Source: Streptomyces aidingensis
Lineage (GTDB): Bacteria; Actinomycetota; Actinomycetes; Streptomycetales; Streptomycetaceae
Reading direction: 5' to 3'
Length of the DNA: 64,000 nucleotides
NCBI RefSeq assembly: GCF_900112355.1
Contig: NZ_FOLM01000004.1
Span: 186,001 to 250,000 of the forward strand
The translations under genes were made by a program, and so were the position numbers. The notes under the pieces were generated by a model, which saw only the letters and a list, made by a program, of their open reading frames with translations, was not told the DNA's origin and did not search any database. Below are positions 29,114 through 37,559 of this stretch, piece after piece (position 1 is the stretch's first letter; each line of letters starts with the position of its first letter).

Positions 29114-30826
29114 ATGTCAAGCGGTGACTTTCCGTCACCTGGACAGCCGCAGCCGCAGCCCTATCCGCCGCAGCAGGCTTACGGGCCGTATCCGCCGCCG
29201 CAGGCGCCGGGGGGCCCACCGCCGCATCCGTACGGCGCCCCGCCGCAGCCGGGGCCGCCGCCGCAGTCCCACGGGCCGCAGCCCTACGGGCCACCGCCGG
29301 GTGCGCCGCAGCCGTACGGAGCGGCGGCGCCGCCCGGAGCGCCGCCGCCCTACGGTGGGCCGGGCCCCCGCCCGAAGCAGGGCGGGTCGGCGCCGGTGGC
29401 GGTGATCGCCGTGGTCATCGTGGTGGTGCTGGCGGCGGTGGGCGGGGGCGCCTGGTATCTGCTCGGCTCCGGCGACGAGGACGAGGACACCGGCGGCGGG
29501 ACGCAGGCGGGGGTCCATGCGGACGTGTCCGGCGGGCAGGTCTGGTCGCTCGACGAGCAGGTGGCCGAGAACGTCCGACCCAAGGGCCTGTGGGTGGTGG
29601 ACGATCTCGTGGTCAAGGCCGGCGGGTCCGTCCTCACGGCCTATTCCACCGCGGACGGCTCCGAGGTCTGGACGCTGGACCTCGGCGGGAACGCCGTCTG
29701 CGCACCCGCCACCGCCACCGCCGACGGACTGATCGTCGTCGGTCATGGCGAGCAGAACTGCGGCCAGAACATCACCCGGATCGATCTGAAGACCGGGGAG
29801 AAGGGCTGGAGCCGGCCGCTGGAACCCGAGGAGAACCCCCTACAGTTCCAGATCGCGATCGCCGGATCGTCCTATGCCATCCACACGCTCGGCGGCTGGA
29901 ATCTGCACCGGATCGAGGACGGCGAGCTGATCCACGGCGCCGCGGCCACCTACAACGCGCTGAACCAGGAAATCAACAGCATTCCCTTCGTCCAGGAGAA
30001 CGAGGTCGAACAGGGCGAGGAGATCTGCGCCGTGGACGGGGTGGCCGGCGGCGCGGCGCTGATCCGCCGGCGCACCTGCGCCACGGTGGTCAACACCGAC
30101 CCGGGCACGGTGACCGAGCCGGTCTTCCGGCTGGAGGAGATCGATCCGGACACCGGTGACACGCTGTGGACCCTGGTCCTTCCGGACGGCCGATGGCTGG
30201 ACAAGATCCACAGCACCGCGCCACTGGTGGTCTCCCTGCGGTCGGAGGAGTTCGGGCCGGCCACCGAGCTGGCCTTCATCGAGGCGGGCGAGATCACCGC
30301 CCGGGCGCCCATCGGGGACACCGGCATCCCCAGCGAGGATGTGCATCTCTTCCGCGAGCAGTTGTGCCGCGGCGACATCGTGGTCTACAGCCCGCTGGAC
30401 GACTGCGGCGGGACGGCGGTCCACGGCGACCTGCTGTACATCTCCCCGTCCCGCTTCGGGGGCGGGACTCCGGTGACGGCGATGAACGCGGTCACCGGCG
30501 AGGTGGAGTGGTCCTTCACCACGGACGAGGTCTTCGACCAGCTGGTGCTGGCGGCCGACGAGGAGGGCGTGCTGGTCTACCAGGAGGGATACGCCGAGCA
30601 GCCCGGCGCGGTGGTCCGGATTTCCCCGGACGGCAAGCGCGCCGAGCCGCTGTTCGGAACCGGCGATCTCTTCCTGCCCGGTTCCTCCTGGACCGCCGTC
30701 CACGACGGACGGCTCCTCCTCAGCGTGCCGGACTACTCCCTGGAGTACGACATCGCGGCCTACGGCCCGGACGGCAAGCGGCCCGCCGCCGGCGATCCGG
30801 CCGACGAGGCCGCCGGGGAGGAATGA
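29114..30826 (+). CDS. Membrane-anchored PQQ-type beta-propeller protein
   Basis: A 570-aa protein. Residues 1-90 are Pro/Gln/Tyr-rich (PYGPP repeats), presumably cytoplasmic. One membrane segment follows (VAVIAVVIVVVLAAVGGGAWYLL, about 95-118). An acidic linker and an outside domain of about 430 residues with repeated blades (GSEVWTLDLGG, GEKGWSRPL, GDTLWTLVL, GEVEWSFTT) match the PQQ-like beta-propeller. No enzyme residues are evident; related actinobacterial proteins are thought to be sensors or scaffolds. The preceding 28864-29113 gap holds no convincing gene. GAGGGGAC lies before the ATG. Confidence 0.85.
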   Translation: MSSGDFPSPGQPQPQPYPPQQAYGPYPPPQAPGGPPPHPYGAPPQPGPPPQSHGPQPYGPPPGAPQPYGAAAPPGAPPPYGGPGPRPKQGGSAPVAVIAVVIVVVLAAVGGGAWYLLGSGDEDEDTGGGTQAGVHADVSGGQVWSLDEQVAENVRPKGLWVVDDLVVKAGGSVLTAYSTADGSEVWTLDLGGNAVCAPATATADGLIVVGHGEQNCGQNITRIDLKTGEKGWSRPLEPEENPLQFQIAIAGSSYAIHTLGGWNLHRIEDGELIHGAAATYNALNQEINSIPFVQENEVEQGEEICAVDGVAGGAALIRRRTCATVVNTDPGTVTEPVFRLEEIDPDTGDTLWTLVLPDGRWLDKIHSTAPLVVSLRSEEFGPATELAFIEAGEITARAPIGDTGIPSEDVHLFREQLCRGDIVVYSPLDDCGGTAVHGDLLYISPSRFGGGTPVTAMNAVTGEVEWSFTTDEVFDQLVLAADEEGVLVYQEGYAEQPGAVVRISPDGKRAEPLFGTGDLFLPGSSWTAVHDGRLLLSVPDYSLEYDIAAYGPDGKRPAAGDPADEAAGEE

Positions 30827-30861
30827 GCCCCGGCCGCTCCGGCCGCCCGGCCGCGCGGGGC

Positions 30862-30906
30862 GGCCCGGACGGCGGAACCCCCCAGGTTCTCCCGGCCGTC
30901 CGGGCC
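30862..30906. terminator. Bidirectional terminator-like hairpin
   Basis: A perfect 12-bp inverted repeat (ggcccggacggc at 30862-30873 and its complement at 30895-30906) lies between the convergent beta-propeller and protease genes. Confidence 0.7.
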
Positions 30907-30943
30907 TGTCCGTCCGCCCTCGGGCGGGAAGGGCGGCAGTGCG

Positions 30944-32314
30944 TCAGACGCGCTGCCAGAGGGCGGGGACGTTGGGCGGTTCCCAGCCGGTCTGCGCGGT
31001 GTGGCCCTGGAGGCAGCGGTAGGTGGCGCCGCCGTAGGTCACCGTGCTCCCGGTCTGGTAGGTGGTGCCCGCCGCCCAGGTACCGCCCGGGTCACCGGGG
31101 TCGCCCGGGTCGCCGGGGTCGCCCGGGTCGTCGGTGGTCTTCAGGGTCAGGCCGTAGACCGACAGGATCTCGTTGACGGGCTGGTAGAAGGTGGTGCCGC
31201 CGGTGGAGCAGTTGCCGGAGCCGCCGGAGGTCACCCCCTGGGCCTGGCTGCCGGAGATGTAGGCGCCGCCGGAGTCGCCCGGTTCGGCGCAGACCGTGGT
31301 CCGGGTGACGCCGGTGACCGTGCCCTGCGGGTAGGTGACGCTGGTGTTGTGCTGCTGGATGGTGCCGCAGTGCCAGCCCGTGGTGGAGCCGGAGCGGCAG
31401 ACGGCGGAGCCGACCGGCGCCTGGGTCGAGCCGGCGACCTGCACGTTCTGGCCTCCGGCGCCGCGCACATACGGGGTCGCGGTCCAGTTGCTGTTGACCG
31501 CCACCCAGGCGTAGTCGTTGCCGGGGAACGACGAGCCCCGGAAGGAGCCCTGCGCCGCCCGGTTGTAGCCGGAGGTGGAGGTGCCGGTGGAGCCGCAGTG
31601 CCCGGCGGTGGCGAAGCCGTGCGTGGTGCCGCGGGTGACCGGGAAGCCGACCGAGCAGCGTCCGCTGCCGCCCATGTAGTAGGCCTCACCGCCCCGCAGG
31701 TCGTACAGCGGCCGGGGCTGTTCTTCGGTGGACTCGATCCGCACCAGGCCGCGGTCCACCCCGCCGGCGGTGACCAGCGCCTCGGCCGCGGCCGGGTCCA
31801 GGGCCTGCACGACGACGCTGTTGGTCCGCACGTCCACGAACCAGACGGGTGCGTCGTCGGTCGGCACCGAGCGGGCGGCACGGTCCAGGGCGGCCTTGGC
31901 GGCGTCCAGTTCGGCGAGCGAGTGCTCGACCACGACGGCCCGGGCTCCCTCGGCGGTGATCTCCCCGGCGCCGGCCGGGTCGCTGGTGGCCACGGTCAGC
32001 CGGGCGGAGGTGCCCTGCACCCAGGCGCCGGCGAAGTCGCCGTTCAGGGCCACTTCGAGGCCGATGGCCACGGCGGCGGCCCGCTGTTCGGCGGCGATCC
32101 GGGTCCGGGCCTGGGCTTCGGTCAGACCCAGGTCGCGCTGCATGGCCGCGACCAGGGCGGGCTCGGCCGGTGCGGCGGCGGCCGGGGCGGCGGCCGGGGA
32201 ATCCGCGGCGGCCGGCCGGGCCGAGGCGGGGGCCGTCAGGGCGGTGGCGGTGAGCACGCCGGCCAGCAGCAGCGCGGCACCCACGGCCTTGACATCGGTC
32301 TTCCTTCGGAGCAT
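30944..32314 (-). CDS. Secreted streptogrisin-type serine protease with chitin-binding domain
   Basis: A 456-aa preproenzyme. There is a signal peptide (LLLAGVLTATALTAPASA), a pro-region of the alpha-lytic protease type (about 50-200), then an S1 family catalytic domain with His in ATAGHCG (about 237), Asp in GNDYAW (about 265) and Ser in GDSGGAY (about 345). Cys pairs fit the streptogrisin fold. After a GDP-repeat linker, the last ~45 residues (WAAGTTYQTGSTVTYGG to PALWQRV) are a CBM5/12-type chitin-binding domain, as in streptogrisin C. It is exported and self-processed, and likely acts on proteins in chitinous material. GGAGAAGG precedes the ATG; a hairpin lies just upstream. Confidence 0.95.
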   Translation of the reverse strand: MLRRKTDVKAVGAALLLAGVLTATALTAPASARPAAADSPAAAPAAAAPAEPALVAAMQRDLGLTEAQARTRIAAEQRAAAVAIGLEVALNGDFAGAWVQGTSARLTVATSDPAGAGEITAEGARAVVVEHSLAELDAAKAALDRAARSVPTDDAPVWFVDVRTNSVVVQALDPAAAEALVTAGGVDRGLVRIESTEEQPRPLYDLRGGEAYYMGGSGRCSVGFPVTRGTTHGFATAGHCGSTGTSTSGYNRAAQGSFRGSSFPGNDYAWVAVNSNWTATPYVRGAGGQNVQVAGSTQAPVGSAVCRSGSTTGWHCGTIQQHNTSVTYPQGTVTGVTRTTVCAEPGDSGGAYISGSQAQGVTSGGSGNCSTGGTTFYQPVNEILSVYGLTLKTTDDPGDPGDPGDPGDPGGTWAAGTTYQTGSTVTYGGATYRCLQGHTAQTGWEPPNVPALWQRV

Positions 32315-32326
32315 GCCTTCTCCTCG

Positions 32327-32346
32327 TTCTCGGGGGCGCCCGAGAA
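32327..32346. promoter_or_regulatory. Hairpin in the 5' leader of the protease gene
   Basis: ttctcggg and its complement cccgagaa flank a 4-nt loop directly upstream of the protease ribosome binding site. It could modulate translation or be an operator. Confidence 0.4.
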
Positions 32347-32461
32347 ACTAGCCGTGCACACGACAACGGAGGCAGCCTCCGGTTGCCCCCTCTGCACGGC
32401 GTTATGGAAGGCGCGGCGCCCCGGCGTCGGGCCCCGCGTCGGGCCCCGGCGCCAGGCCGCG

Positions 32462-33442
32462 TCAGGCCGGGACGGTGAGCGCCGGCCCGAATCCGGGGTG
32501 GCCGCGCAGCCAGCGGCGGTAGTCCGCGTTGAGCTGCGCCGCCTCCGCATGGGCCAGCCGGGCCTCGGCGACGGCCCGCGGCGCGGTCCGGGCCGCCGGG
32601 CTCTCGGGATGCCAGCCCAGGAGGTGCCGCCAGTGCAGCGGCGCCCCGGCCAGCGGCCGGGTCACCAGGCCGGGCGTGGGCGGGAAGGTGGCCCGGCACA
32701 GCCCCGCCGCCCGCCCCACCCGCACCAGATGCACACAGGCGGCGATGTCCGTCTCGAAGACCGTGACCGGGCTGAACCCGGCCCGCACACAGGCGGCGGT
32801 GAAACAGTCGGCGAAGCAGCCGTCGCCCGGCACATCGGCCCAGGACGCGGCGGCCAGTTCGGCCAGCCCGATCTCGGTCCGGCCGGCCAGCGGATGGTTT
32901 TCGGCCAGCATCACGAACACCGGGTCCCGGCCCACCTCCGCCCAGGCCAGCCGCCCGGCGTCCGGCGGCGGGGCCTCTCCGCAGGTGCCGATCAGGGCGT
33001 AGTCCAGCCGCCCCTGGCGTACCGCGCCGGTGATCTCGCGCTCCGACCAGGAGGTGGCGGTGGAGACGGGGTGCCCGGGGAAGACGGTGGCGATCCGGTC
33101 CACCAGCCCGCCCAGCAGCGGGCCATGAGTGCCGCCGAGCCGGAAACGCGCCGGGCCGGCAGCGCCGTCCCGGGTGCGGGCCAGCCGCACCGCGTCCTCC
33201 TGGAGCTCCCGCACGGCGGGCAGCAGCACCCGGGCCCGTTCCAGCACCAGTTCACCCAGCGCGGTGAGCCGCACGCCGTGTCGGCCACGGTCGAACAGCG
33301 GGCCGCCCAGCGTCCGTTCGATGCGCTTGAGCTGGGCGCTCAGGGCGGGCTGGGGCAGGCCGAGCGCGGTCGCCGCCTTGGTCAGGCTGCCCGCGTCCGC
33401 GATCGCCCGGACCGTCTTGAGATGCCGCAACTCCAGATCCAT
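32462..33442 (-). CDS. LysR-family transcriptional regulator
   Basis: A 326-aa protein with the N-terminal winged HTH of the family (LRHLKTVRAIADAGSLTKAATALGLPQPALSAQLKRIE) and a periplasmic-binding-like effector domain. I choose ATG 33442; upstream in-frame residues are not typical of the family. Both neighbours are on the same strand with no divergent target, so the regulated gene is not evident. Confidence 0.93.
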   Translation of the reverse strand: MDLELRHLKTVRAIADAGSLTKAATALGLPQPALSAQLKRIERTLGGPLFDRGRHGVRLTALGELVLERARVLLPAVRELQEDAVRLARTRDGAAGPARFRLGGTHGPLLGGLVDRIATVFPGHPVSTATSWSEREITGAVRQGRLDYALIGTCGEAPPPDAGRLAWAEVGRDPVFVMLAENHPLAGRTEIGLAELAAASWADVPGDGCFADCFTAACVRAGFSPVTVFETDIAACVHLVRVGRAAGLCRATFPPTPGLVTRPLAGAPLHWRHLLGWHPESPAARTAPRAVAEARLAHAEAAQLNADYRRWLRGHPGFGPALTVPA

Positions 33443-33511
33443 GCACCGAGCTTGGTCCGCCGGGCGCGGCACGGCAATACACCGGTGCCGCCCGGCCCCG
33501 CCCGCCCGGAC

Positions 33512-34348
33512 TCAGGCGCCGTCGGCCGGCTTGCGGCCCATCCCGCCCGCGCACAGCAGCCCGGCGATGTCCAGCGGGCTGCGCACCGGCTCGTCCGGAT
33601 GCCAGTACGGCAGATAGACCACGCCGGGCTCGATCATCTCCAGGCCCCGGAAGAAGCCGGCGATCTGCTCCATGCTGCGCAACTGCCCGCGCCCCAGGGC
33701 CGCGCGCAGCACCGCTTCCAGGCGCCGCGCCTGCGGGGTGGAGGAGCAGAAGTGCGTGAGCAGCAGGTAACTGCCCGGTGCCAGCCACTCCTTGTACGTC
33801 TCGACCAGCCCTTCCGGGTCCTCCTCGTCGAGCAGGTGGTGCACCACGGCGGCCAGGATCAGCCCCACCGGCCGGTCCGGGTCCAGCATCCCGGTGACAT
33901 CCGGATTGGCGAGCAGCTTCTCCGGCTCGCGGATGTCGGCGGTGACCACCACGCTGCGGTCGTTGTCCTCCAGCAGCGCCCGGCCGTGGGCCAGCACGAT
34001 CGGGTCGTTGTCCACATACACCACCCGGGCCTCCGGGTTGATCTCCTGGGCCACCTGGTGGGTGTTCTGCACGGTGGGCAGGCCGGAGCCGATGTCCAGG
34101 AACTGGTCGATGCCCTGGCGGGCCATGTGCCGCACCGCGCGCACCAGCATTCTGCGGTTGGTGCGCGCGCCCTCGCCGCCGTCCGGGAACTCCTTGGCGG
34201 CCTGCTCGGCGATCGCCTGGTCCACGGGGTAGTTGTCCTTGCCGCCGAGGAAGGCGTCGTAGACCCGCGCGATGCTGGGAACGGAGGTGTCGATCCCGGC
34301 CGGCCCGGCAGCCGGTGGATCGGGGGTCCAGCTCGTGTTGTCGGCCAT
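33512..34348 (-). CDS. SAM-dependent methyltransferase, DUF574 family
   Basis: A 278-aa protein of the actinobacteria-rich DUF574 family: SIARVYDAFLGGKDNYPVDQ at the N-terminus, FLDIGSGLPT as the SAM-binding loop, and VYVDNDPIVL. Genes of this family very often sit near DUF397/Scr1-type regulators, as here. The substrate is unknown. Confidence 0.92.
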   Translation of the reverse strand: MADNTSWTPDPPAAGPAGIDTSVPSIARVYDAFLGGKDNYPVDQAIAEQAAKEFPDGGEGARTNRRMLVRAVRHMARQGIDQFLDIGSGLPTVQNTHQVAQEINPEARVVYVDNDPIVLAHGRALLEDNDRSVVVTADIREPEKLLANPDVTGMLDPDRPVGLILAAVVHHLLDEEDPEGLVETYKEWLAPGSYLLLTHFCSSTPQARRLEAVLRAALGRGQLRSMEQIAGFFRGLEMIEPGVVYLPYWHPDEPVRSPLDIAGLLCAGGMGRKPADGA

Positions 34349-34444
34349 ATTCCGATGTCCTCCGTCGAGATGAATGTCCGTCGGTTCCGGGCGTCCGGAC
34401 CGGAAGGGGCGGCCCGCCCGCGGTGCGGTCAGGTGAGCAGGAAG

Positions 34445-34693
34445 TCAGGTGAGCAGGAAGTCGGCGTCCCCGGCCTTGGCGCCCTGGATGAAGGCGGCGA
34501 TCTCGCCGCGGGTGTAGATCAGTGCCGGTCCGTGGGGGTCGGTGGAGTGGCGGAGCGCGACCCGGCCGTCCGGCAGCTTCCTGGCCTCGACGCAGTTGCC
34601 GCCGTTGCCGCCGCTCCAGGGCCGGTACCAGCCGTCGGTGCCCAGATCGCTGGCGCGCATACCGTTGCGCACCCGGTCGTGCATGCGGTCCAT
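34445..34693 (-). CDS. DUF397 protein
   Basis: An 82-aa protein with WYRPWSGGNGGNCVEARKLPDGRVALRHS, the DUF397 signature. It overlaps the upstream XRE regulator by ATGA. In Streptomyces, such pairs act as regulator and small partner in developmental or antibiotic control (BldB/AbaA-like and Scr1/Scr2-type pairs). Confidence 0.93.
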   Translation of the reverse strand: MDRMHDRVRNGMRASDLGTDGWYRPWSGGNGGNCVEARKLPDGRVALRHSTDPHGPALIYTRGEIAAFIQGAKAGDADFLLT

Positions 34694-35553
34694 CAGAACT
34701 CCTTGCGGAAATCCCGGAGGATCTCCTTGGTGCGTCGTGCGGTGGCCGCCTGGGCCGACATCCGGTCCAGGAGCGCGAGGTGGGAGGCGACCTCATTGCG
34801 TTCGTCCAGGTAGACGGCGCCGGTGAGGTATTCCACATAGACCATGTCCGGCAGCTCCGGCAGTTCGAAGCGGAACAGTACGAACGGCCCGTAGCTGGCG
34901 GGATGGAAGCCGGTGGCGAACTCGATGATCTGGAAGGTGACATTGGGCCGCTCCACCTCCCGGAGCAGCTTGTCGATCTGGCCCCGCATCACCCCGGGGC
35001 CGCCGACCGGGCGGCGCAGCGCCGTCTCGTCGACCAGCACCCACAGATGCGGGGCGTCCTCCCTGGCGAGCAGGGACTGGCGGGCCATGCGCAGCGCCAC
35101 GTGCCGCTCGGTCTCCTCCTCGGTGGTGGGGGTGACCGAGCCGGCCCGCAGCACGGCGCGCGCATAGTCCTCGGTCTGGAGCAGGCCGGGCACCAGATGG
35201 GGTTCGAAGCCGCGGATGACCCGGGCGGCGGACTCCAGGCTGACGTGCACGCTGAACCAGTCCGGCAGCACGTCCCGGAACCGGTGCCACCAGCCGGGGC
35301 GGTTGGCCTCCTCGGCCAGCCGGACGAAGGTCTCGGCCTCCTCGGCGGGGGTGCCGTAGGCGTCGAGCAGCAGCCGCACATAGGGAATCTTCAGTGCGAC
35401 CTCGGCGGTCTCCATCCGGCGGACCGTGGCGGGGGCGACATGGAGCACCCGGGCGGCGTCCTCACGCTTCAGCCCGGCACGCTTGCGCAGGTCCTGGAGC
35501 CGTCTGCCGAGGACGAGCTGGCCCACGGTGGGGGCGGATCGGGCCTCACTCAC
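34693..35553 (-). CDS. Scr1-type XRE transcriptional regulator (DUF5753)
   Basis: A 286-aa protein: N-terminal HTH (LGRRLQDLRKRAGLKREDAARVLHVAPATVRRMET) and a DUF5753 domain (ARVIRGFEPHLVPGLLQTEDYAR to VEYLTGAVYLDERNEV). I use GTG 35553, which gives the usual family length; longer in-frame starts run into the divergent promoter region. It is partner of the DUF397 protein downstream and divergent from the ATPase-type anti-sigma gene. Confidence 0.9.
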   Translation of the reverse strand: MSEARSAPTVGQLVLGRRLQDLRKRAGLKREDAARVLHVAPATVRRMETAEVALKIPYVRLLLDAYGTPAEEAETFVRLAEEANRPGWWHRFRDVLPDWFSVHVSLESAARVIRGFEPHLVPGLLQTEDYARAVLRAGSVTPTTEEETERHVALRMARQSLLAREDAPHLWVLVDETALRRPVGGPGVMRGQIDKLLREVERPNVTFQIIEFATGFHPASYGPFVLFRFELPELPDMVYVEYLTGAVYLDERNEVASHLALLDRMSAQAATARRTKEILRDFRKEF

Positions 35554-35621
35554 CTTGCATCTCTTCTGCCATGCCCCGCAGTGTGCCACGGCCGGATTGG
35601 TCTGGACACCCTGCATCGTCA

Positions 35622-35640
35622 ACTCTGAACTTTGCAGAGT
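35622..35640. promoter_or_regulatory. Candidate operator between XRE regulator and ATP-binding regulator
   Basis: actctg and cagagt form a perfect inverted repeat around a 7-nt centre in the 128-bp divergent region. It is AT-richer than the surroundings and suitably placed for autoregulation by the Scr1-type protein. Confidence 0.45.
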
Positions 35641-35681
35641 GAGCCTTGCCAACTGTCCGGGGCGGCAAGCATAGTGAGGGT

Positions 35682-36221
35682 GTGACACGGTTCACCCTTG
35701 TACGGTCGGAAGCGCTTGCTGCCTGCTCCGGCGCCGGTACCGGCCGGCCGCCGGTGACCGCCGTGCCGGGCGCCGGGTGCTCCCACCGCGAAGACGAGTT
35801 CACGCTGCCGGCCCGGGCCGAGTCGGTGGCCGAGGCGCGGCGCCTGACCAGGGACCGGCTCGACGGCTGGGAGGTGCACCGGGACATCCGCGACACGGCC
35901 GTGCTGGTGGTGTCCGAGCTGTTCACCAACGCGGTGGTGCACACCGGCAGCGAGTCGGTGGCATGCCGGATGCGCCGGGAGCGCGGCGCCGGGAACGGGG
36001 AGCCGCCCCGGGTGCTCCACATCGAGGTGTGCGGACGTCCGGGGCCGCCCGGCCGGGACCCGGACGGCGCACCGGGCACCCGGCTGCCGGGTGAGGAGCA
36101 CGGCCGCGGACTGCTGCTGGTGGAGGCGGTGAGCTGTGCCTGGGGGATACGCGACGGCCACCGGGGCGGCTGGTCGGTCTGGGCCAGGCTGCCCCTGACC
36201 GCGGAAGGAGACCGGGGATGA
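35682..36221 (+). CDS. ATP-binding anti-sigma-like regulator (HATPase_c)
   Basis: A protein of about 179 aa. VSELFTNAVVHTGS is the N box and HGRGLLLVEAVS the G box of GHKL/RsbW-like kinases, which phosphorylate anti-sigma antagonists or act as orphan regulators. The start is uncertain: GTG 35682 or an upstream TTG near 35646. The stop is ATGA-coupled to a 35-aa gene. Confidence 0.88.
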   Translation: MTRFTLVRSEALAACSGAGTGRPPVTAVPGAGCSHREDEFTLPARAESVAEARRLTRDRLDGWEVHRDIRDTAVLVVSELFTNAVVHTGSESVACRMRRERGAGNGEPPRVLHIEVCGRPGPPGRDPDGAPGTRLPGEEHGRGLLLVEAVSCAWGIRDGHRGGWSVWARLPLTAEGDRG

Positions 36222-36325
36222 AGGGGCACGGAAACGGCCGACGGCATCCGGGCGGGCGCGCGGGCCGGCCGCCGCGGCGGCGCGGCGACGGCACCGGGGG
36301 CCCGCTGCGCGGGTCCCCGCGCTGA
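36218..36325 (+). CDS. Tiny Arg/Gly-rich coupled gene (35 aa)
   Basis: ATG 36218 overlaps the stop of the ATP-binding gene (ATGA) and has AAGGAG 7 nt upstream. The product starts MKGHGNGRRHPGGRAG and is highly basic. Its TGA overlaps the ATG of the next gene (TGATG), so it bridges translation between its neighbours. It could be a functional basic peptide or mainly a coupling device. Confidence 0.6.
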   Translation: MKGHGNGRRHPGGRAGRPPRRRGDGTGGPLRGSPR

Positions 36326-36969
36326 TGCCGGTCCCCGGCGCCGGACGGCCGGCGCGGCCTGCGCGTGGCCTCCCCGGGCCGCACGGGGAGGCGCGCACGG
36401 CGGACACGGCGCGCACGGCCGGTGCGGCGGAGGCGGTGCGCCGCCTGGAGCGGGTGCGGCTGTGCCTGCCTCCCGGCCTGCCCGCCCCGCTCGGCCATGA
36501 CGCCGTCGGGGTGGCCGCCCCGCTCGGGCCGCGGATCAGCCGCTCGCTGCCGCGGACCGGCTGCGTGTTCGCCGATGCCGAGCGCTGGTGGTGGATCGTG
36601 CCCGGGCAGGCGGACACCGGCCTCGTCTGGCCGGACGCCGCCGACTATGCGGCCGGGGCGGTGCTGAGCCGCGGGCGGGCGGCGGGCGGCGGCCCACGCC
36701 TGGCGTACTGGCCCAAGGACAATGTGCCGTACACCCACCCGATCATGCTCTACATCGTGCTGTGCAATGCCCTGGGGCGGCGCCCGGAGTGGCGCGAGGC
36801 TCCGCGGGCCGAGGCCCCGGGGGCCGAGGCCCCGGGGCCGGTGCACGCCCTGCACCGGCCCGTCCCGGACGGCAGGGGCGGCGGGGCGGCCGGACGGACC
36901 GGCGCGAGGGAAAGACCGTGGTCTTCCGCGGCCCGGCCACCTGAGCCCGGCAGCCGCGGGCCGGGGTGA
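36325..36969 (+). CDS. Conserved-type hypothetical protein
   Basis: A 214-aa protein of unknown function. The recognisable core is VRLCLPPGLPAPLGHDAVG to RTGCVFADAERWWWIVPGQ and LAYWPKDNVPYTHPIMLY, a pattern I associate with Streptomyces genes following ATP-binding regulators. The C-terminal ~60 residues are low complexity with repeats of EAPGA. It is coupled to the preceding 35-aa gene. Confidence 0.7.
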   Translation: MPVPGAGRPARPARGLPGPHGEARTADTARTAGAAEAVRRLERVRLCLPPGLPAPLGHDAVGVAAPLGPRISRSLPRTGCVFADAERWWWIVPGQADTGLVWPDAADYAAGAVLSRGRAAGGGPRLAYWPKDNVPYTHPIMLYIVLCNALGRRPEWREAPRAEAPGAEAPGPVHALHRPVPDGRGGGAAGRTGARERPWSSAARPPEPGSRGPG

Positions 36970-37024
36970 CCGGACCGCCGGACCGCCGGACGGAGCGGGC
37001 GGCGGGATGGTTAGGCTCGGTCGC

Positions 37025-37516
37025 ATGTCTGTGTATGAGACCGAGATCGGTGCACTGCTGGGCGGCTCCGCGGAGCTGGGCCGGTACCGCGACAAGGCGC
37101 TGCTCATCGTCAACGTGGCTTCCCGGTGCGGCCTGACGCCGCAGTACGAAGGGCTGGAGCGGCTGCACGAGCGGTATGCGGGCCGGGGCTTCAGCGTGCT
37201 GGGCGTCCCCTGCAACCAGTTCATGGGCCAGGAGCCGGGCGCGGCCGAGGAGATCGCGCAGTTCTGCTCCGCCACCTATGGCGTGACCTTCCCGATGACC
37301 GAGAAGATCGAGGTCAACGGGGACGGCCGGCACCCGCTGTACGCGGCGCTGACCGGCACGGCGGACGCCTCCGGATACTCCGGGGACATCCGCTGGAACT
37401 TCGAGAAGTTCCTGGTGGCACCGGGCGGTGAGGTGGTGGCCCGGTTCTCGCCGCAGACCGGGCCGGAGGCCCCGGAACTGCTCGCCGCGGTGGAGAAGGC
37501 CCTCCCGGACGCCTGA
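37025..37516 (+). CDS. Glutathione/thioredoxin peroxidase (GPx family)
   Basis: A 163-aa protein with the GPx tetrad: Cys35 (NVASRCGLTPQ), Gln65 (PCNQFMGQEPG) and Trp124 (RWNFEKFLV). It is a Cys, not Sec, enzyme; bacterial members mostly use thioredoxin to reduce hydroperoxides. TTAGGCT lies about 8 nt before the ATG and there is no ribosome binding site, consistent with a leaderless transcript. Confidence 0.95.
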   Translation: MSVYETEIGALLGGSAELGRYRDKALLIVNVASRCGLTPQYEGLERLHERYAGRGFSVLGVPCNQFMGQEPGAAEEIAQFCSATYGVTFPMTEKIEVNGDGRHPLYAALTGTADASGYSGDIRWNFEKFLVAPGGEVVARFSPQTGPEAPELLAAVEKALPDA

Positions 37517-37540
37517 CCCGGGCCCGTCCTGTACCCGTCC

Positions 37541-37555
37541 GGCCCGCACCGGGCC
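37541..37555. terminator. Small hairpin between convergent peroxidase and methyltransferase genes
   Basis: ggcccg, a 3-nt loop, then cgggcc lies in the 43-bp gap between the two convergent stops. Confidence 0.4.
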
Positions 37556-37559
37556 GCGC

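Noticed and set aside
24796..29115. 1439-codon minus-strand frame opposite the MoxR and DUF5682-like genes
   Set aside because: Antisense shadow; composition is atypical and no motif is present.
28873..29127. Short plus-strand frame between the DUF5682-like and beta-propeller genes
   Set aside because: Overlaps the start of the beta-propeller gene, and its translation is Arg/Gly-rich without features.
31001..34813. 1270-codon plus-strand frame opposite the protease, LysR and methyltransferase genes
   Set aside because: Antisense shadow across several well-supported genes on the other strand.
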